This document shows positions 8,908 to 17,870 of a stretch of 51,114 bases of DNA, one piece after another (the first letter of the stretch is position 1; each line of letters opens with the position of its first letter). A model generated the notes under the pieces. It saw only the letters and a program-made list of their open reading frames with translations. It had not been told where the DNA came from and made no database searches. The DNA is from Thiotrichaceae bacterium. GTDB lineage: Bacteria; Pseudomonadota; Gammaproteobacteria; Thiotrichales; Thiotrichaceae. The position numbers and the translations under genes were made by a program. The DNA lies in assembly GCA_026991755.1 (NCBI GenBank), contig JALXAX010000130.1:1-51114 (forward strand), given 5' to 3'.

Positions 8908-10470
8908 TTACGCATCTTCACGGGTAACACGTAACACTTCTTCAAGCGTTGTTTTACCTTCCATAATCAGGCGTACTCCATCTCTACGAATACTTGGAGA
9001 TTGTGTTCTAGCGTATTGCTCTAGCTCTTGCTCACTTCTGCCATCGTGGATCATATTGCGTAGATGATCATCAATGGTGACCAATTCATAGATACCGCTA
9101 CGCCCTGCATAACCCGACTGATTACAGTGCGGGCAGCCTTTAGGATGGAATAAGGTAGGCGGGTTAACGGGGTCTATTTTTAAAAGTTTGGTTTCGGTTT
9201 CATCGGCTACATAGGGTTCTTTACACTGTTCGCAAAGCAGGCGTACCAAGCGTTGAGCGATTACACCAATTAAGCTGGATGATAGTAAATAGGGTTCAAC
9301 GCCCATATCGCGTAATCGTGTGACTACGCCCACTGCTGTATTGGTATGCAGGGTTGAGAAAACCAAATGCCCCGTCAAACTAGCTTGTACCGCAATTTCA
9401 CCAGTTTCCAAATCACGTATTTCACCGATCATTACCACGTCAGGGTCTTGGCGCAAAATGGCGCGTAGGCCACGGGCAAAGCTCATATCTACTTTATTAT
9501 TAACTTGAGTTTGACCAATGCCTTCAATGTAATACTCGATAGGATCTTCAATCGTGAGGATATTTCTAGTGCTATTGTTTAGGTCAGTCAATGCCGCGTA
9601 AAGTGTCGTTGTTTTACCAGAACCTGTCGGTCCCGTTACTAGAATAATACCGTGAGGTTTTTTGATGAGCTGCTGCAAGGTTTGCTGAGTGTATTCAGCC
9701 ATGCCTAAATGCGTTAGATTTAAGCGTCCTGCTTGCTTGTCTAGTAGGCGCATTACAATACGCTCGTTATGTCCAGAGGGTAGCGTTGATACACGTACAT
9801 CAACAGGCCGGCCTGCAACGCGCAAGGAAATTCGTCCATCTTGGGGGATGCGTTTTTCTGCGATATCTAGCTTCGCCATGACCTTGATACGCGAGATAAC
9901 TAAGGGTGCAAGTGCCTTGGGCGGCTGTAATACCTCACGTAAAACACCATCAACCCGCATTCTTACGGTCATGCGATTTTCATAGGTTTCTATATGGATA
10001 TCTGAAGCATCTTCTTTAATTGCCTGAGTGAGCAAGGCATTGATTAGGCGAATAATCGGCGCATCATCTTCGGCTTCGAGTAAGTCTTCAGGTTCGGGCA
10101 AAGCATCCGCGAGATCCGCTAAATCTAGCTCGTCACCCAAGTCATCCATCATCGCTTTCGCGCCTGCATCACCTCTATCATAGTGATTGGCTAACAGCCT
10201 ATTGAAAGCATCTTCTTCAACGGCTTCGAATTGGATGGGGCTATCAATAACACGGCGTACTTCACTAACTGCTTGGGGTGTAAGGCCTGGTTTGAAATAG
10301 GCAGTGATTTCATTACCTGTATCAGATGAGTAAACAATGTTCAGTACTACACCGTGACGCTTGGCGAATCCGTAAGGAATGTCTTGTATTGTTGTATTAG
10401 TTTTGTCTAAAGCATTGACCGAGTCAGTATCGGTAATATCTACCGTATTACTATTATCAAGTGTTGTCAT
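8908..10470 (-). CDS. gspE: Type II secretion ATPase GspE
   Basis: A 520-residue cytoplasmic hexameric ATPase powering pseudopilus extension. It has an N-terminal GspE domain, then the nucleotide-binding half with Walker A GPTGSGKTTT, the Asp box, Walker B (DPDVVMIGEIRD) and the His box (TGHLVFSTLHTN). A tetracysteine zinc module CEQC..CPHC follows in the C-terminal region, as in GspE/PilB. It lies 9 bp downstream of gspD, so the genes are translated from one message. The start ATG matches the upstream gene end. Confidence 0.95.
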   Translation of the reverse strand: MTTLDNSNTVDITDTDSVNALDKTNTTIQDIPYGFAKRHGVVLNIVYSSDTGNEITAYFKPGLTPQAVSEVRRVIDSPIQFEAVEEDAFNRLLANHYDRGDAGAKAMMDDLGDELDLADLADALPEPEDLLEAEDDAPIIRLINALLTQAIKEDASDIHIETYENRMTVRMRVDGVLREVLQPPKALAPLVISRIKVMAKLDIAEKRIPQDGRISLRVAGRPVDVRVSTLPSGHNERIVMRLLDKQAGRLNLTHLGMAEYTQQTLQQLIKKPHGIILVTGPTGSGKTTTLYAALTDLNNSTRNILTIEDPIEYYIEGIGQTQVNNKVDMSFARGLRAILRQDPDVVMIGEIRDLETGEIAVQASLTGHLVFSTLHTNTAVGVVTRLRDMGVEPYLLSSSLIGVIAQRLVRLLCEQCKEPYVADETETKLLKIDPVNPPTLFHPKGCPHCNQSGYAGRSGIYELVTIDDHLRNMIHDGRSEQELEQYARTQSPSIRRDGVRLIMEGKTTLEEVLRVTREDA

Positions 10471-10479
10471 ATTAGCTCC

Positions 10480-12588
10480 CTAGTAATCATCAATGATAGG
10501 GATATTCTTGATAGATGAATGCTGTTTTGGTGTTTTTTGACGGTGTTTAATTGCAGGTACATGTGCAGGTCTAGGTGGTACATTTTTCCTAATACTAGCT
10601 TTAGCTTTAGCTTTAGGTTTGGCGAAAATGTTTTTTAAGCTAGGGAAGGCATTTGCACGGTGCTTGAGCGTTCCTCTTCTGAGAATATTGCTACTCTTTT
10701 GTCGATGTTGAATCTTAGAGTACTTCTCATTGGTATAGACACTTGATGTCAGATGGTCACGCAAAATCACAGGGTGGATAAAGACCATTAGGTTCTGTTT
10801 TTCTTTAGTGGTTTGATCATGTCGGAATAGACCACCTACTACAGGCAAATTACCCAATACAGGCACTTTCTCTTGTGTGTCTCTAAAGGTGTCTTCGATT
10901 AACCCACCGAGTACTAAGACTTCACCATCTTCAACCATTACGTTAGTGGTTATTGATCGTTTATTGGTAATAAGGTCTGATGCGCCCGCATTACTAGCAG
11001 CCAAGCTTGAGGTTTCCTGAAAGATAGCTAACCTAATACTAGTGCCTTCGTTGATTTGTGGCGTTACTCTTAGCGTTAAACCTACGTCTTGACGCTGGAT
11101 TGTTTGGAATGGATTAGACGCCCCACTACTTGCTCCTGTATTTGAAAACGAGCCTGTAATCAACGGAATATTCTGACCTACAATGATCTCAGCTTCTTCA
11201 TTATCTATGGTTACTAAAGTAGGGGTAGATAGAATGTTAGTAGCTCCATCTGAAGCTAAAGCATCCAGCAATCCAACAAAATCACGACCACTGATAGTGC
11301 CACCAATACCAAGCACCGCACCTGGTGCTATAGAGGTACCACCTGTTGAAAGTAATGTTCCTAAATTATTTCCACCTGCACCTGCAAAAGTAGAGCTAAG
11401 AATGGGGCCAGACTTATCACCGTTTTGTCCTGTGCCGTTAAAACCAAATTGCACCCCTAATGTTGCAGATAAATTAGTACTAACTTCCGCTACAATGGTT
11501 TCTATCATGACCTGTGCGCGACGTACATCCAGCTTTTTAATAACACGTTGCAAATTCTTTAAAACATCTGCATCCGCTGTAATGATCAGCGAGTTACTCG
11601 CATCATCAGCCTGAATATCGACATTAGAGGTACTTCCTCCTGAAGAGGAACCTTGGCGTTGAGCTGTTTTAGCTTTGCCATCTTTGTTGGCGATAACACT
11701 AGTTTTTGATAAACCTTGTAGTACGTTGACCAGATCGGTAGCTTTCGCATAACGCAGATAGACAACCTTAGTTCTGCCTTCAGCTTTTCTGGGTACATCC
11801 AGTTTTTTCACAATATCTTGAATTCTTTGACGAGTCGATAAATCACCCGATACCAATAAACTATTGGTTCTTTCATCCGCAGATATTTTATCTCCCGCTC
11901 TTACAATCTTGCCGCCAAGGCCACTTTTTCCTGATTTACTTAAACCCTCAATGGTTTGCACAATCTTCTTGGCGTCCGCATATTTGATAGGGATAACGGT
12001 TATATGTTTCTCATTAGAGCGATCCATACGCTTAATAATAGCGGCAAGGCGTTCAAGATCAGCTGCACGCCCAGACATGACAACAGAGTTACTTTCAGCA
12101 TGATGCTGGATTTGTACATTTCTGGAAAGAGGACGTAAGGCGCTTACAATAGATAACGATCCTACATTATGGATAGGTACAAGCCTGGTGACCAATCTTT
12201 CAGAAGGCTGGGTTTTTGGGTCGTCAATAATGGGGTGGGTTTCTTGTTTAGCAATATTGGCAGGTACTACCTTAGTGATATTACCTGTTTCAATAACAGC
12301 GTAACCATGCACTTGTAAAACAGATAAGAAAGTATCGTACAGCTCATCTTCTGAAAGCTCACGATTGGTGATAACAGAAACGTTACCGCCTTTAACTCGA
12401 GGGTCGATAATAAAGTTTTTACCAGTAAGCTTTGAAACCACGCCAATTAATGTTCGAATATCAGTATTAGCCAAATTCAACTGTGTGGCGCCTTCTGCAA
12501 CAGCTGCCTTATTACTGGCCACGAGCAGAAGTAAGATCATCCCTTTCAGTACAGTTCTGTTAAACTGATTGAATATTGTGTGTGTCAT
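10480..12588 (-). CDS. gspD: Type II secretion secretin GspD
   Basis: Outer-membrane secretin subunit that forms the exit channel. I chose the ATG at 12588 (MTHTIFNQFNRT) because a signal peptide follows at once (GMILLLLVASNKAAVA); a longer frame to 12696 adds 36 residues without secretion character. Domains are an N0 module (LNLANTDIRTLIGVVSKLTG), three N-type repeats, and the secretin core with DVGLTLRVTPQI and VLGGLIEDT..VPVLGNLPVVGGLF. Between core halves is a Gly/Ser-rich loop. A basic Lys/Ala/Pro-rich tail of about 90 residues ends in IPIIDDY, perhaps for a pilotin or targeting factor. gspC and the pseudopilins are not adjacent. Confidence 0.93.
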   Translation of the reverse strand: MTHTIFNQFNRTVLKGMILLLLVASNKAAVAEGATQLNLANTDIRTLIGVVSKLTGKNFIIDPRVKGGNVSVITNRELSEDELYDTFLSVLQVHGYAVIETGNITKVVPANIAKQETHPIIDDPKTQPSERLVTRLVPIHNVGSLSIVSALRPLSRNVQIQHHAESNSVVMSGRAADLERLAAIIKRMDRSNEKHITVIPIKYADAKKIVQTIEGLSKSGKSGLGGKIVRAGDKISADERTNSLLVSGDLSTRQRIQDIVKKLDVPRKAEGRTKVVYLRYAKATDLVNVLQGLSKTSVIANKDGKAKTAQRQGSSSGGSTSNVDIQADDASNSLIITADADVLKNLQRVIKKLDVRRAQVMIETIVAEVSTNLSATLGVQFGFNGTGQNGDKSGPILSSTFAGAGGNNLGTLLSTGGTSIAPGAVLGIGGTISGRDFVGLLDALASDGATNILSTPTLVTIDNEEAEIIVGQNIPLITGSFSNTGASSGASNPFQTIQRQDVGLTLRVTPQINEGTSIRLAIFQETSSLAASNAGASDLITNKRSITTNVMVEDGEVLVLGGLIEDTFRDTQEKVPVLGNLPVVGGLFRHDQTTKEKQNLMVFIHPVILRDHLTSSVYTNEKYSKIQHRQKSSNILRRGTLKHRANAFPSLKNIFAKPKAKAKASIRKNVPPRPAHVPAIKHRQKTPKQHSSIKNIPIIDDY

Positions 12589-12894
12589 ATTTTCTTTATT
12601 CTTAATTAAACAAACCATACGTACTATCCGTGTCGCATGGTTCAAAACCTGTTTAGGTTGAATATATCCCCATATCTGAAAACTATTCTGGCTCACTAAG
12701 AAACAAACATGAGGATGGTTCTGTCTCAGCCTAATCCTAACTAGACTTGTCCAGAAACTCCGTTCAGACTTATTCAGATGTTCCTTAACATTATACCAAA
12801 TACTAGGAATTGTTAAGTAAAGTAATGTTAATCAACTGAGGTAGTTGATTATTTACTTACCTGGCTGTCCTTAGAGCTAAAGGGGATTGGCTAG

Positions 12895-13461
12895 CTATTC
12901 ACGAGACATAAATTTCCCCGTAGATGTATTTATCTTAACAGCCTCACCTGCATCAAGGTACTCAGGCACCTGAATTTCAATACCTGTTGATAAAACAGCC
13001 GTCTTAGTGCGCGAAGAGGCTGAGGCACCTTTAATTTTTGGAGCCGTTTCAGTAATAGCCAAGCTTACGGTTTGTGGTAACTCTATACCTAATACTTTAT
13101 CATCCATCAACAAGGCTGTTATACCTTCCAAGCCCTCTGTGATATACCCCATTTGCTCTGATAAATCGTCTCTTAACAGGCTGTATTGACTATAGTCTTC
13201 CATGTTCATAAAGACTTCATAATCACCGTCGGTATAAGAATATTGAACGGGAACACGGTTACAGTCTGCTTCTTTAAGCATATCGTCCGTCTTGTAGCTT
13301 TCATCCCGCTTTTGACCTGTTTGCAGATTATTGAAGCGAACTTTATACAGCGTTGATGCACCACGCGAAGAGGGACTTCTAGACTCTACTGATTTTACAA
13401 CATGAGGTTTACCGTCTAGTTCAACGATCATTCCACGTTTTAAGTCACCTGCTTTTGGCAT
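12895..13461 (-). CDS. efpL: Elongation factor P-like protein EfpL (YeiP)
   Basis: A 188-residue EF-P paralogue that helps ribosomes pass polyproline-type stalls. The start at 13461 gives MPKAGDLKRGMIVELDGKPH, matching the family. A longer open frame to 13638 only translates a repeat element. Three beta-barrel domains are seen: an N-terminal KOW-like part with SPSSRGASTLYKVRF around residues 28-43, an OB domain with YEVFMNMEDYSQY, and a C-terminal one with VSLAITETAPKIKGASASSR and IQVPEYLDAGE. The loop residue modified in EF-P is replaced in the SPSSRGA loop, where EfpL carries Arg. It is monocistronic. Confidence 0.92.
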   Translation of the reverse strand: MPKAGDLKRGMIVELDGKPHVVKSVESRSPSSRGASTLYKVRFNNLQTGQKRDESYKTDDMLKEADCNRVPVQYSYTDGDYEVFMNMEDYSQYSLLRDDLSEQMGYITEGLEGITALLMDDKVLGIELPQTVSLAITETAPKIKGASASSRTKTAVLSTGIEIQVPEYLDAGEAVKINTSTGKFMSRE

Positions 13462-13534
13462 GAACTGCTCCAGTCTATTATTATAAGTGCTGATAAAGCG
13501 CGCATCATAGCGATTTTCGTTAGCTAGAGGAACC

Positions 13535-13671
13535 CAAGAGACTGTGAAAGTATTCAAAAAAATGCAGTTTGTAGGGTGTGCTGAGGCATGAAGCGCACCA
13601 TAAGTGCATGATAAACGGTGCGCCTCCTCCGTCGGCACACCCTACATATGAATACTTTCATAAGCTCTTAA
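13535..13671 (-). repeat. MITE-like element, family D (GTGAAAGTATT termini), copy 1
   Basis: Terminal inverted repeats built on TGTGAAAGTATTC and GAATACTTTCATAAG enclose a hairpin core with TAGGGTGTGC and GCACACCCTA. It nearly matches 15652-15789. One border continues into AAGGAAGCTCTGATTAAG, which is a family E terminus, and this supplies the last codons of cinA. No gene is encoded. Confidence 0.7.
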
Positions 13672-14940
13672 TCAGAGCTTCCTTGAGGAAGTTAATAAAA
13701 ACTCAGTTCTCAAGAAACCCAACGCATAATTAGCACTAACCAAGATATTTCGCTCTCGGTTGTCATAAGGAAGCGTTAGCTTCTTTGAACGAATGTCGGT
13801 TTTAGAAGCCACTGCAATCCACACCGTACCGACAGGTTTCTCCTCAGAGCCACCTGTAGGGCCCGCTACCCCTGATGTAGCAATGGTGTAATCTGTCTGT
13901 AATAACTCTCTGGCATTTGCTGCCATTTGCTCCACGACTTGTTGGCTTACCGCACCATGCTCCTCAATATCTTCTGTGGATACATTGAGTATATTTATTT
14001 TCACATCATTCGCGTAAGAAACAATGCCCCCTTTGAAATAAGCAGAACTACCCGATAGCCGTGTTAATAGCCGACTGATGGAACCACCTGTGCAACTTTC
14101 AGCGGTGCCTAGTGTTTTGCCTTGTGCTATGAGTAGATTCCCCACCACCTCTTCGATAGTTTCTTTCTCATAGCCGTAGATGTATTCACCGATGAGAGCG
14201 GGTAGTTCATCCACTTTTTGCTGAACTATTTTTTCTAAATCAATATTAGCATCTGCCGAAGCTTCCCCAGATATGCGTAAACGCACCGCACCTGGCGAGG
14301 GCAGGTATGCTAGTTTTAAGGAATATTGGTTGAGTGATTCAGCCCAATCCTCAATGATCTTAGCAATTTTAGATTCAGCAGCTCCCATAGTGCGTACTGT
14401 CTTATGAACAAGGGTAGGCGTGTCAAAGTGTTTTGCAAGCCTTGGGAAACCTTCTTTTTGAAGAATCCCGCGCATTTCATAAGGCACACCTGGCAACGAA
14501 ATATAAACGGTATCGTCTTTTTCAAACCACATGCCGCTAGCAGTACCTCTTTCATTCGGTAAAGTAATACAGTCTTTGGGGAGTAATGCCTGCTCTTCAT
14601 TTACCGCATTAAAAGGCACATCGTATTTTTTATAAAGCCCTTCCAGCCTCTTCAAAATATCGGTATCTAAAACCAGCTCAGTATCGAAGTACTTACATAA
14701 CGTATGCTTGGTTAAATCATCTTTAGTGGGCCCCAGACCTCCTGTGATAATGACGACTTGTGCCCTCTTAGTGGCATCATTTAACGCATCAATAATATGC
14801 GCTTCTTCATCCGTAATACTACAAGTTTGATGGACTTGGATACCCATTAGGCTTAATTGCTCACCTATCCATGCGCTGTTGGTATCAATGGTTTGACCGA
14901 TGAGTAGTTCATCACCGATTGCTATTATCTCGGCAAACAT
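13672..14940 (-). CDS. cinA: CinA: nicotinamide mononucleotide deamidase / competence-damage protein
   Basis: A 422-residue two-domain protein. The N-terminal MoCF-like (COG1058) domain starts MFAEIIAIGDELLIGQT and carries ITGGLGPTKDD around residue 70. The C-terminal PncC amidase domain has LGTAESCTGGSIS, GGIVSYAND and TSGVAGPTGG..KPVGTVWIA. Together they cleave ADP-ribose-type compounds and deamidate NMN in pyridine nucleotide salvage. The final residues (roughly SSRKL) are encoded by the end of an adjacent repeat, so the natural C-terminus has been replaced by a few codons. The core is intact and should be functional. Confidence 0.93.
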   Translation of the reverse strand: MFAEIIAIGDELLIGQTIDTNSAWIGEQLSLMGIQVHQTCSITDEEAHIIDALNDATKRAQVVIITGGLGPTKDDLTKHTLCKYFDTELVLDTDILKRLEGLYKKYDVPFNAVNEEQALLPKDCITLPNERGTASGMWFEKDDTVYISLPGVPYEMRGILQKEGFPRLAKHFDTPTLVHKTVRTMGAAESKIAKIIEDWAESLNQYSLKLAYLPSPGAVRLRISGEASADANIDLEKIVQQKVDELPALIGEYIYGYEKETIEEVVGNLLIAQGKTLGTAESCTGGSISRLLTRLSGSSAYFKGGIVSYANDVKINILNVSTEDIEEHGAVSQQVVEQMAANARELLQTDYTIATSGVAGPTGGSEEKPVGTVWIAVASKTDIRSKKLTLPYDNRERNILVSANYALGFLRTEFLLTSSRKL

Positions 14941-15101
14941 AGTTATTTCCTTCTAGGGTTAAGGGTTAATTGTTTAATGACGTTCTACTTTTCAGTTTAC
15001 TGAAGTGTTAATATGAACAAGAGACCTTCTACAAGGTCTCGAATACGGTGTTGATGATGACATAGACGCATCATCCAATAAATACATAAGCCCTAACTAT
15101 C

Positions 15102-15265
15102 ACCTGAATTCGTGACTTCACTACGGCACAGTGAATAAGCTATTGATTCATCACGGGTTTAAAAAATGCCCGCTTAACCTAAGGGTGAAACTAAGATTTT
15201 TTAAATTCCCGTGCTAAACCAATATCTTATCCCTTGTTATCCGCATTGAAGTCACGGACTCAGGT
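15102..15265 (+). repeat. 164-bp palindromic element with 19-bp terminal repeats
   Basis: Termini ACCTGAATTCGTGACTTCA (15102-15120) and TGAAGTCACGGACTCAGGT (15247-15265) are inverted copies with two differences. Inside, CACGGGTTTAAAAAAT pairs with ATTTTTTAAATTCCCGTG. ATC occurs just outside each end and may be a 3-bp target duplication, though that could be chance. The rest of 14941-15312 holds a GAGACCTT..AAGGTCTC stem-loop near 15020-15040 and no gene. Confidence 0.65.
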
Positions 15266-15312
15266 ATCAATTAGATTAAGACAAGTTCTAAGAATTGTAA
15301 GAGGATATTACT

Positions 15313-15630
15313 TTGGATCGATACATAATCATCTACTTAGGTGGAGAACAACCTGCTAGCCCCGAAGCGGCACAAGAACACATGGAAAAATATCGTGAAT
15401 GGTTAACATCTTTAGGGGATGCTATTGTAAGCGCATTAAACCCTTTGAAAGATACACACGTCATTAGCCCTGAAGGGGAAGCCACCATTGGTAGCTCAAC
15501 CGCTATGTCGGGTTTCACTATTCTCCAGGCGAATTCTTTAGAGGCGGTGATAGAGATGTCAAAATCTTGCCCTTTTCTGGAAATTGGCGGCACGCTTGAA
15601 GTTTCTGAATTGATGCAAATGGGTCAGTAA
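15313..15630 (+). CDS. YCII-related (YciI-like) domain protein
   Basis: A 105-residue cytoplasmic protein of the YCII / DGPF superfamily, with a ferredoxin-like fold. The opening beta strand MDRYIIIYLGG is followed by a helix EAAQEHMEKYREWLTSLG, then DAIVSALNPL. A later strand STAMSGFTILQANSLEAVIEM and the SCPFLEIGGTLEVSEL segment are usual. Such proteins have small-molecule enzyme roles that are mostly uncharacterised. The start is TTG, preceded at a good distance by GAGGAT. It is flanked by small elements on both sides, with no operon partner. Confidence 0.78.
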   Translation: MDRYIIIYLGGEQPASPEAAQEHMEKYREWLTSLGDAIVSALNPLKDTHVISPEGEATIGSSTAMSGFTILQANSLEAVIEMSKSCPFLEIGGTLEVSELMQMGQ

Positions 15631-15651
15631 GCTTTTTTGTTGAGTGTGCGG

Positions 15652-15789
15652 CTTAAGAGACTGTGAAAGTATTAAAAAATGCTGTTTGTAGGGTGTGCTG
15701 ATGCACGAAGCGCACCATAAGTGCATGATAAATGGTGCGCCTCCCCCGTCGGCACACACTACATATGAATACTTTCACAAGCTTTTAAG
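15652..15789 (+). repeat. MITE-like element, family D, copy 2
   Basis: Termini CTTAAGAGACTGTGAAAG and CTTTCACAAGCTTTTAAG are inverted relative to each other. The interior has the same GGGTGTGC..GCACAC hairpin as the copy at 13535-13671, with a few substitutions. It lies just downstream of the YciI-like gene. Confidence 0.7.
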
Positions 15790-15828
15790 TCGCCATGTCC
15801 TAAACCAGAAGCTATTGGAAGTGGGGTA

Positions 15829-15949
15829 TTAATTAGTTGCAAAAGTATGTTCAGTAAAAACAGCGCCCTTCGACTCCGCTCAGGGTGCTACTCTAGCCTG
15901 AGCGGAGTCGAAGGCGGTGCTTGTATGTAAAGACTTATGCAACGATTAA
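15829..15949 (+). repeat. MITE family B (TA-flanked), copy 3
   Basis: A 121-bp element with termini TTAATTAGTTGCAAAAGT and, inverted, TTAATCGTTGCATAAGT, flanked by TA on each side (15827-15828 and 15950-15951). The core hairpin matches the copies at 3809 and 4382. A short open frame across it is an artefact of the repeat. Confidence 0.8.
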
Positions 15950-15998
15950 TATTAGGGCCTGTGAAAGTGTCATTTCAAATAGTATTAAACAGCCCTGC

Positions 15999-16481
15999 TC
16001 AGTCTCTAAAATTAGTAAACTGTACAGGTACTCCCAAACTTTCTTTGCGCAACATAGCCATTACTTTCTGCAGTTCATCACGTTTTTTGCCTGTAATGCG
16101 CACTTGATTACCCTGGATTTGTGATTGTACTTTAAACTTTCCTGCTTTAATCAGCTTGGTAACTTTACGACCTGCATCACCATCTAAGCCTTGTTTTAAA
16201 GAAATATTCTGACGAACGCTCTTTAAAGATCCTTCATGATCTTGTACATCTAAAGCACCTGTATCAACACCGCGCTTTGCCATCTTAGAGCGCAATACAT
16301 CACGCATTTGTTTTAATTGAAACTCACCTTCGGCTTTTAATGTAATTTGCTCATCGTTTAGGGTAAAAGTACAGTCATAGCCCTTAAAATCAAAGCGTGT
16401 ACTCACTTCTCGGTTAGCTTGGTCAACGGCATTTCGAAGTTCGTGCAGATCAACTTCAGATACAACATCAAATGATGGCAT
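15999..16481 (-). CDS. yajQ: YajQ-family nucleotide-binding protein
   Basis: A 160-residue protein that starts MPSFDVVSEVDLHELRNAVD and contains EVSTRFDFKG, the signature of the YajQ / DUF520 family. It has two ferredoxin-like domains that bind nucleotides and RNA; some members bind cyclic di-GMP. The middle contains KRGVDTGALD and the end is QVRITGKKRDELQKVM. Length and motifs are canonical. It is not clearly in an operon; an unknown membrane-protein gene lies 40 bp downstream on the same strand. Confidence 0.95.
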   Translation of the reverse strand: MPSFDVVSEVDLHELRNAVDQANREVSTRFDFKGYDCTFTLNDEQITLKAEGEFQLKQMRDVLRSKMAKRGVDTGALDVQDHEGSLKSVRQNISLKQGLDGDAGRKVTKLIKAGKFKVQSQIQGNQVRITGKKRDELQKVMAMLRKESLGVPVQFTNFRD

Positions 16482-16521
16482 GGTTTATCCTTTTGTTCTG
16501 GTATGAGTTAGAAAGTTTAGA

Positions 16522-17820
16522 CTATTCTAGCGTATTCATTCTTCGTATTGGAGAAATACCAACCCTTACCCCTTCAAACTCGCAATAAACCGCGCGATCT
16601 TCGTAACAGAAGGGTTGCTTGCTTTTGATCAGACGTAATCCGTGTGGAAAAATGCATTCATCATCAAAGCTGTCATTAGTGCAGCCAATAAGGACAGGGA
16701 ACTGAGAGGTGTTCAAAACCCAAAAGTCATGATGATTGATATGATCGGGGTCTTCGGCTTCATCATATATTTTCACGCCATTCTCTTTATGGCTCGCAAA
16801 ACTCTCTAATAAGAAAATATCGTGATAAAAAGTATCTTCTATCGCTTCATCAAGTAACACGCCCATATGGTTGCGGGAGACGTAGGCAACAATATCTATA
16901 TTATCATTGGTTTTCTGATTGATAAGTTCATAGAGCTGCTTTTTATTGGTGATGTCTTTCATCCCTGGAAAAGAATAATAAGCATCTATATGGCCTTTCA
17001 TGATGATGCTTTCGAAGTGATCAAAATAGCGATATTCTTCGCGTATTTTTTTGATGCGTATCATCGTTGTCAGTGTGTCGTTGAATCTTTTGGAGTTAGC
17101 AACCACTTTGCATTCGACCATAGGGTCTATGTGTTTTTGTTTGATTAACCCAAGGTGGTATAAGCCTACATTAATTTTATCGCCTATAAAGTTGAATAGT
17201 CTGGAGACTGGGTTGTTAGGCCCAAACCATTTTTCCAGGAGTGTTAGCAGGTAACTTAGCGCAAATACTTCCAATAGAGGTGCCAACCAAGAGGATGTAA
17301 ACCAGCTAAGGAAAGTTGATGTTAACTTTGTAGTTGCAGAGAGAACCCACTGAAATAGTGCTGAAGCGATGAGTTTTGCCTCAGTTAAAAACAGTAGTTT
17401 ATTAAGAAAACCTAACCAATAGGCAACTAAAACAAAAATAACAAAAAAGAATAAGAATGAAAAAATATTTTTTAGCTTGGCTTTCAGGTTAAGCCTAATG
17501 TAAAAGTTTTTTACTTCTGTGAAGCCACTAGATAAGTGATCAATAACGTTACGTTTAAGCCATTGTATTAGTACATTATCGACGAACCAGCGTTTAATAA
17601 GAAGCAGGGTTGCTTGAATAAAGGTTAGACCTTTTAGAAAAGTAATCGCTTTAAGTTTGGAGGCAAACCATAAAGAAAGGATGCTTGCTTTAAATACAAC
17701 GGCAATTGCAAACATATAACCCATCAGCCATTCGTAACTGGCTGTATGGACGTGCTTGAGAGAGTAGATGAGGGCAACAGGTACAACAACAGCCAGAAGC
17801 GCTTTATATCTACGTTGCAT
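16522..17820 (-). CDS. Unrecognised multi-pass membrane protein with soluble C-terminus
   Basis: A 432-residue protein that I cannot assign. The N-terminal half is rich in Leu, Phe, Trp and Lys and has at least four membrane segments, including ALLAVVVPVALIYS, FSFLFFFVIFVLVAYW and a stretch with FALSYLLTLLEKW. The C-terminal half (about residues 240-432) looks cytoplasmic and is rich in Asp, His and aromatic residues, with a phrase NHHDFWVLNTSQFPVLIGC and one cysteine pair. No enzyme motif is obvious. It lies about 50 bp downstream of the small membrane gene at 17871 on the same strand, so the two may be cotranscribed. Confidence 0.7.
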   Translation of the reverse strand: MQRRYKALLAVVVPVALIYSLKHVHTASYEWLMGYMFAIAVVFKASILSLWFASKLKAITFLKGLTFIQATLLLIKRWFVDNVLIQWLKRNVIDHLSSGFTEVKNFYIRLNLKAKLKNIFSFLFFFVIFVLVAYWLGFLNKLLFLTEAKLIASALFQWVLSATTKLTSTFLSWFTSSWLAPLLEVFALSYLLTLLEKWFGPNNPVSRLFNFIGDKINVGLYHLGLIKQKHIDPMVECKVVANSKRFNDTLTTMIRIKKIREEYRYFDHFESIIMKGHIDAYYSFPGMKDITNKKQLYELINQKTNDNIDIVAYVSRNHMGVLLDEAIEDTFYHDIFLLESFASHKENGVKIYDEAEDPDHINHHDFWVLNTSQFPVLIGCTNDSFDDECIFPHGLRLIKSKQPFCYEDRAVYCEFEGVRVGISPIRRMNTLE

Positions 17821-17870
17821 AAAGCGCTATAGGGATCTTTGTTGGTGTAATAGTAACAACAAGGTCATCT

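Noticed and set aside
7683-12588. Type IV pilus pilB/pilC/pilQ operon
   Set aside because: The order secretin-ATPase-platform with N0 and GspD-type features fits type II secretion; PilQ would carry AMIN domains and be next to pilMNOP.
13462-13638. N-terminal extension of EfpL
   Set aside because: The sequence is a family D repeat and the family begins at MPKAGDL.
15921-16124. Plus-strand reading frame over yajQ
   Set aside because: It consists of repeat sequence and the antisense of yajQ.
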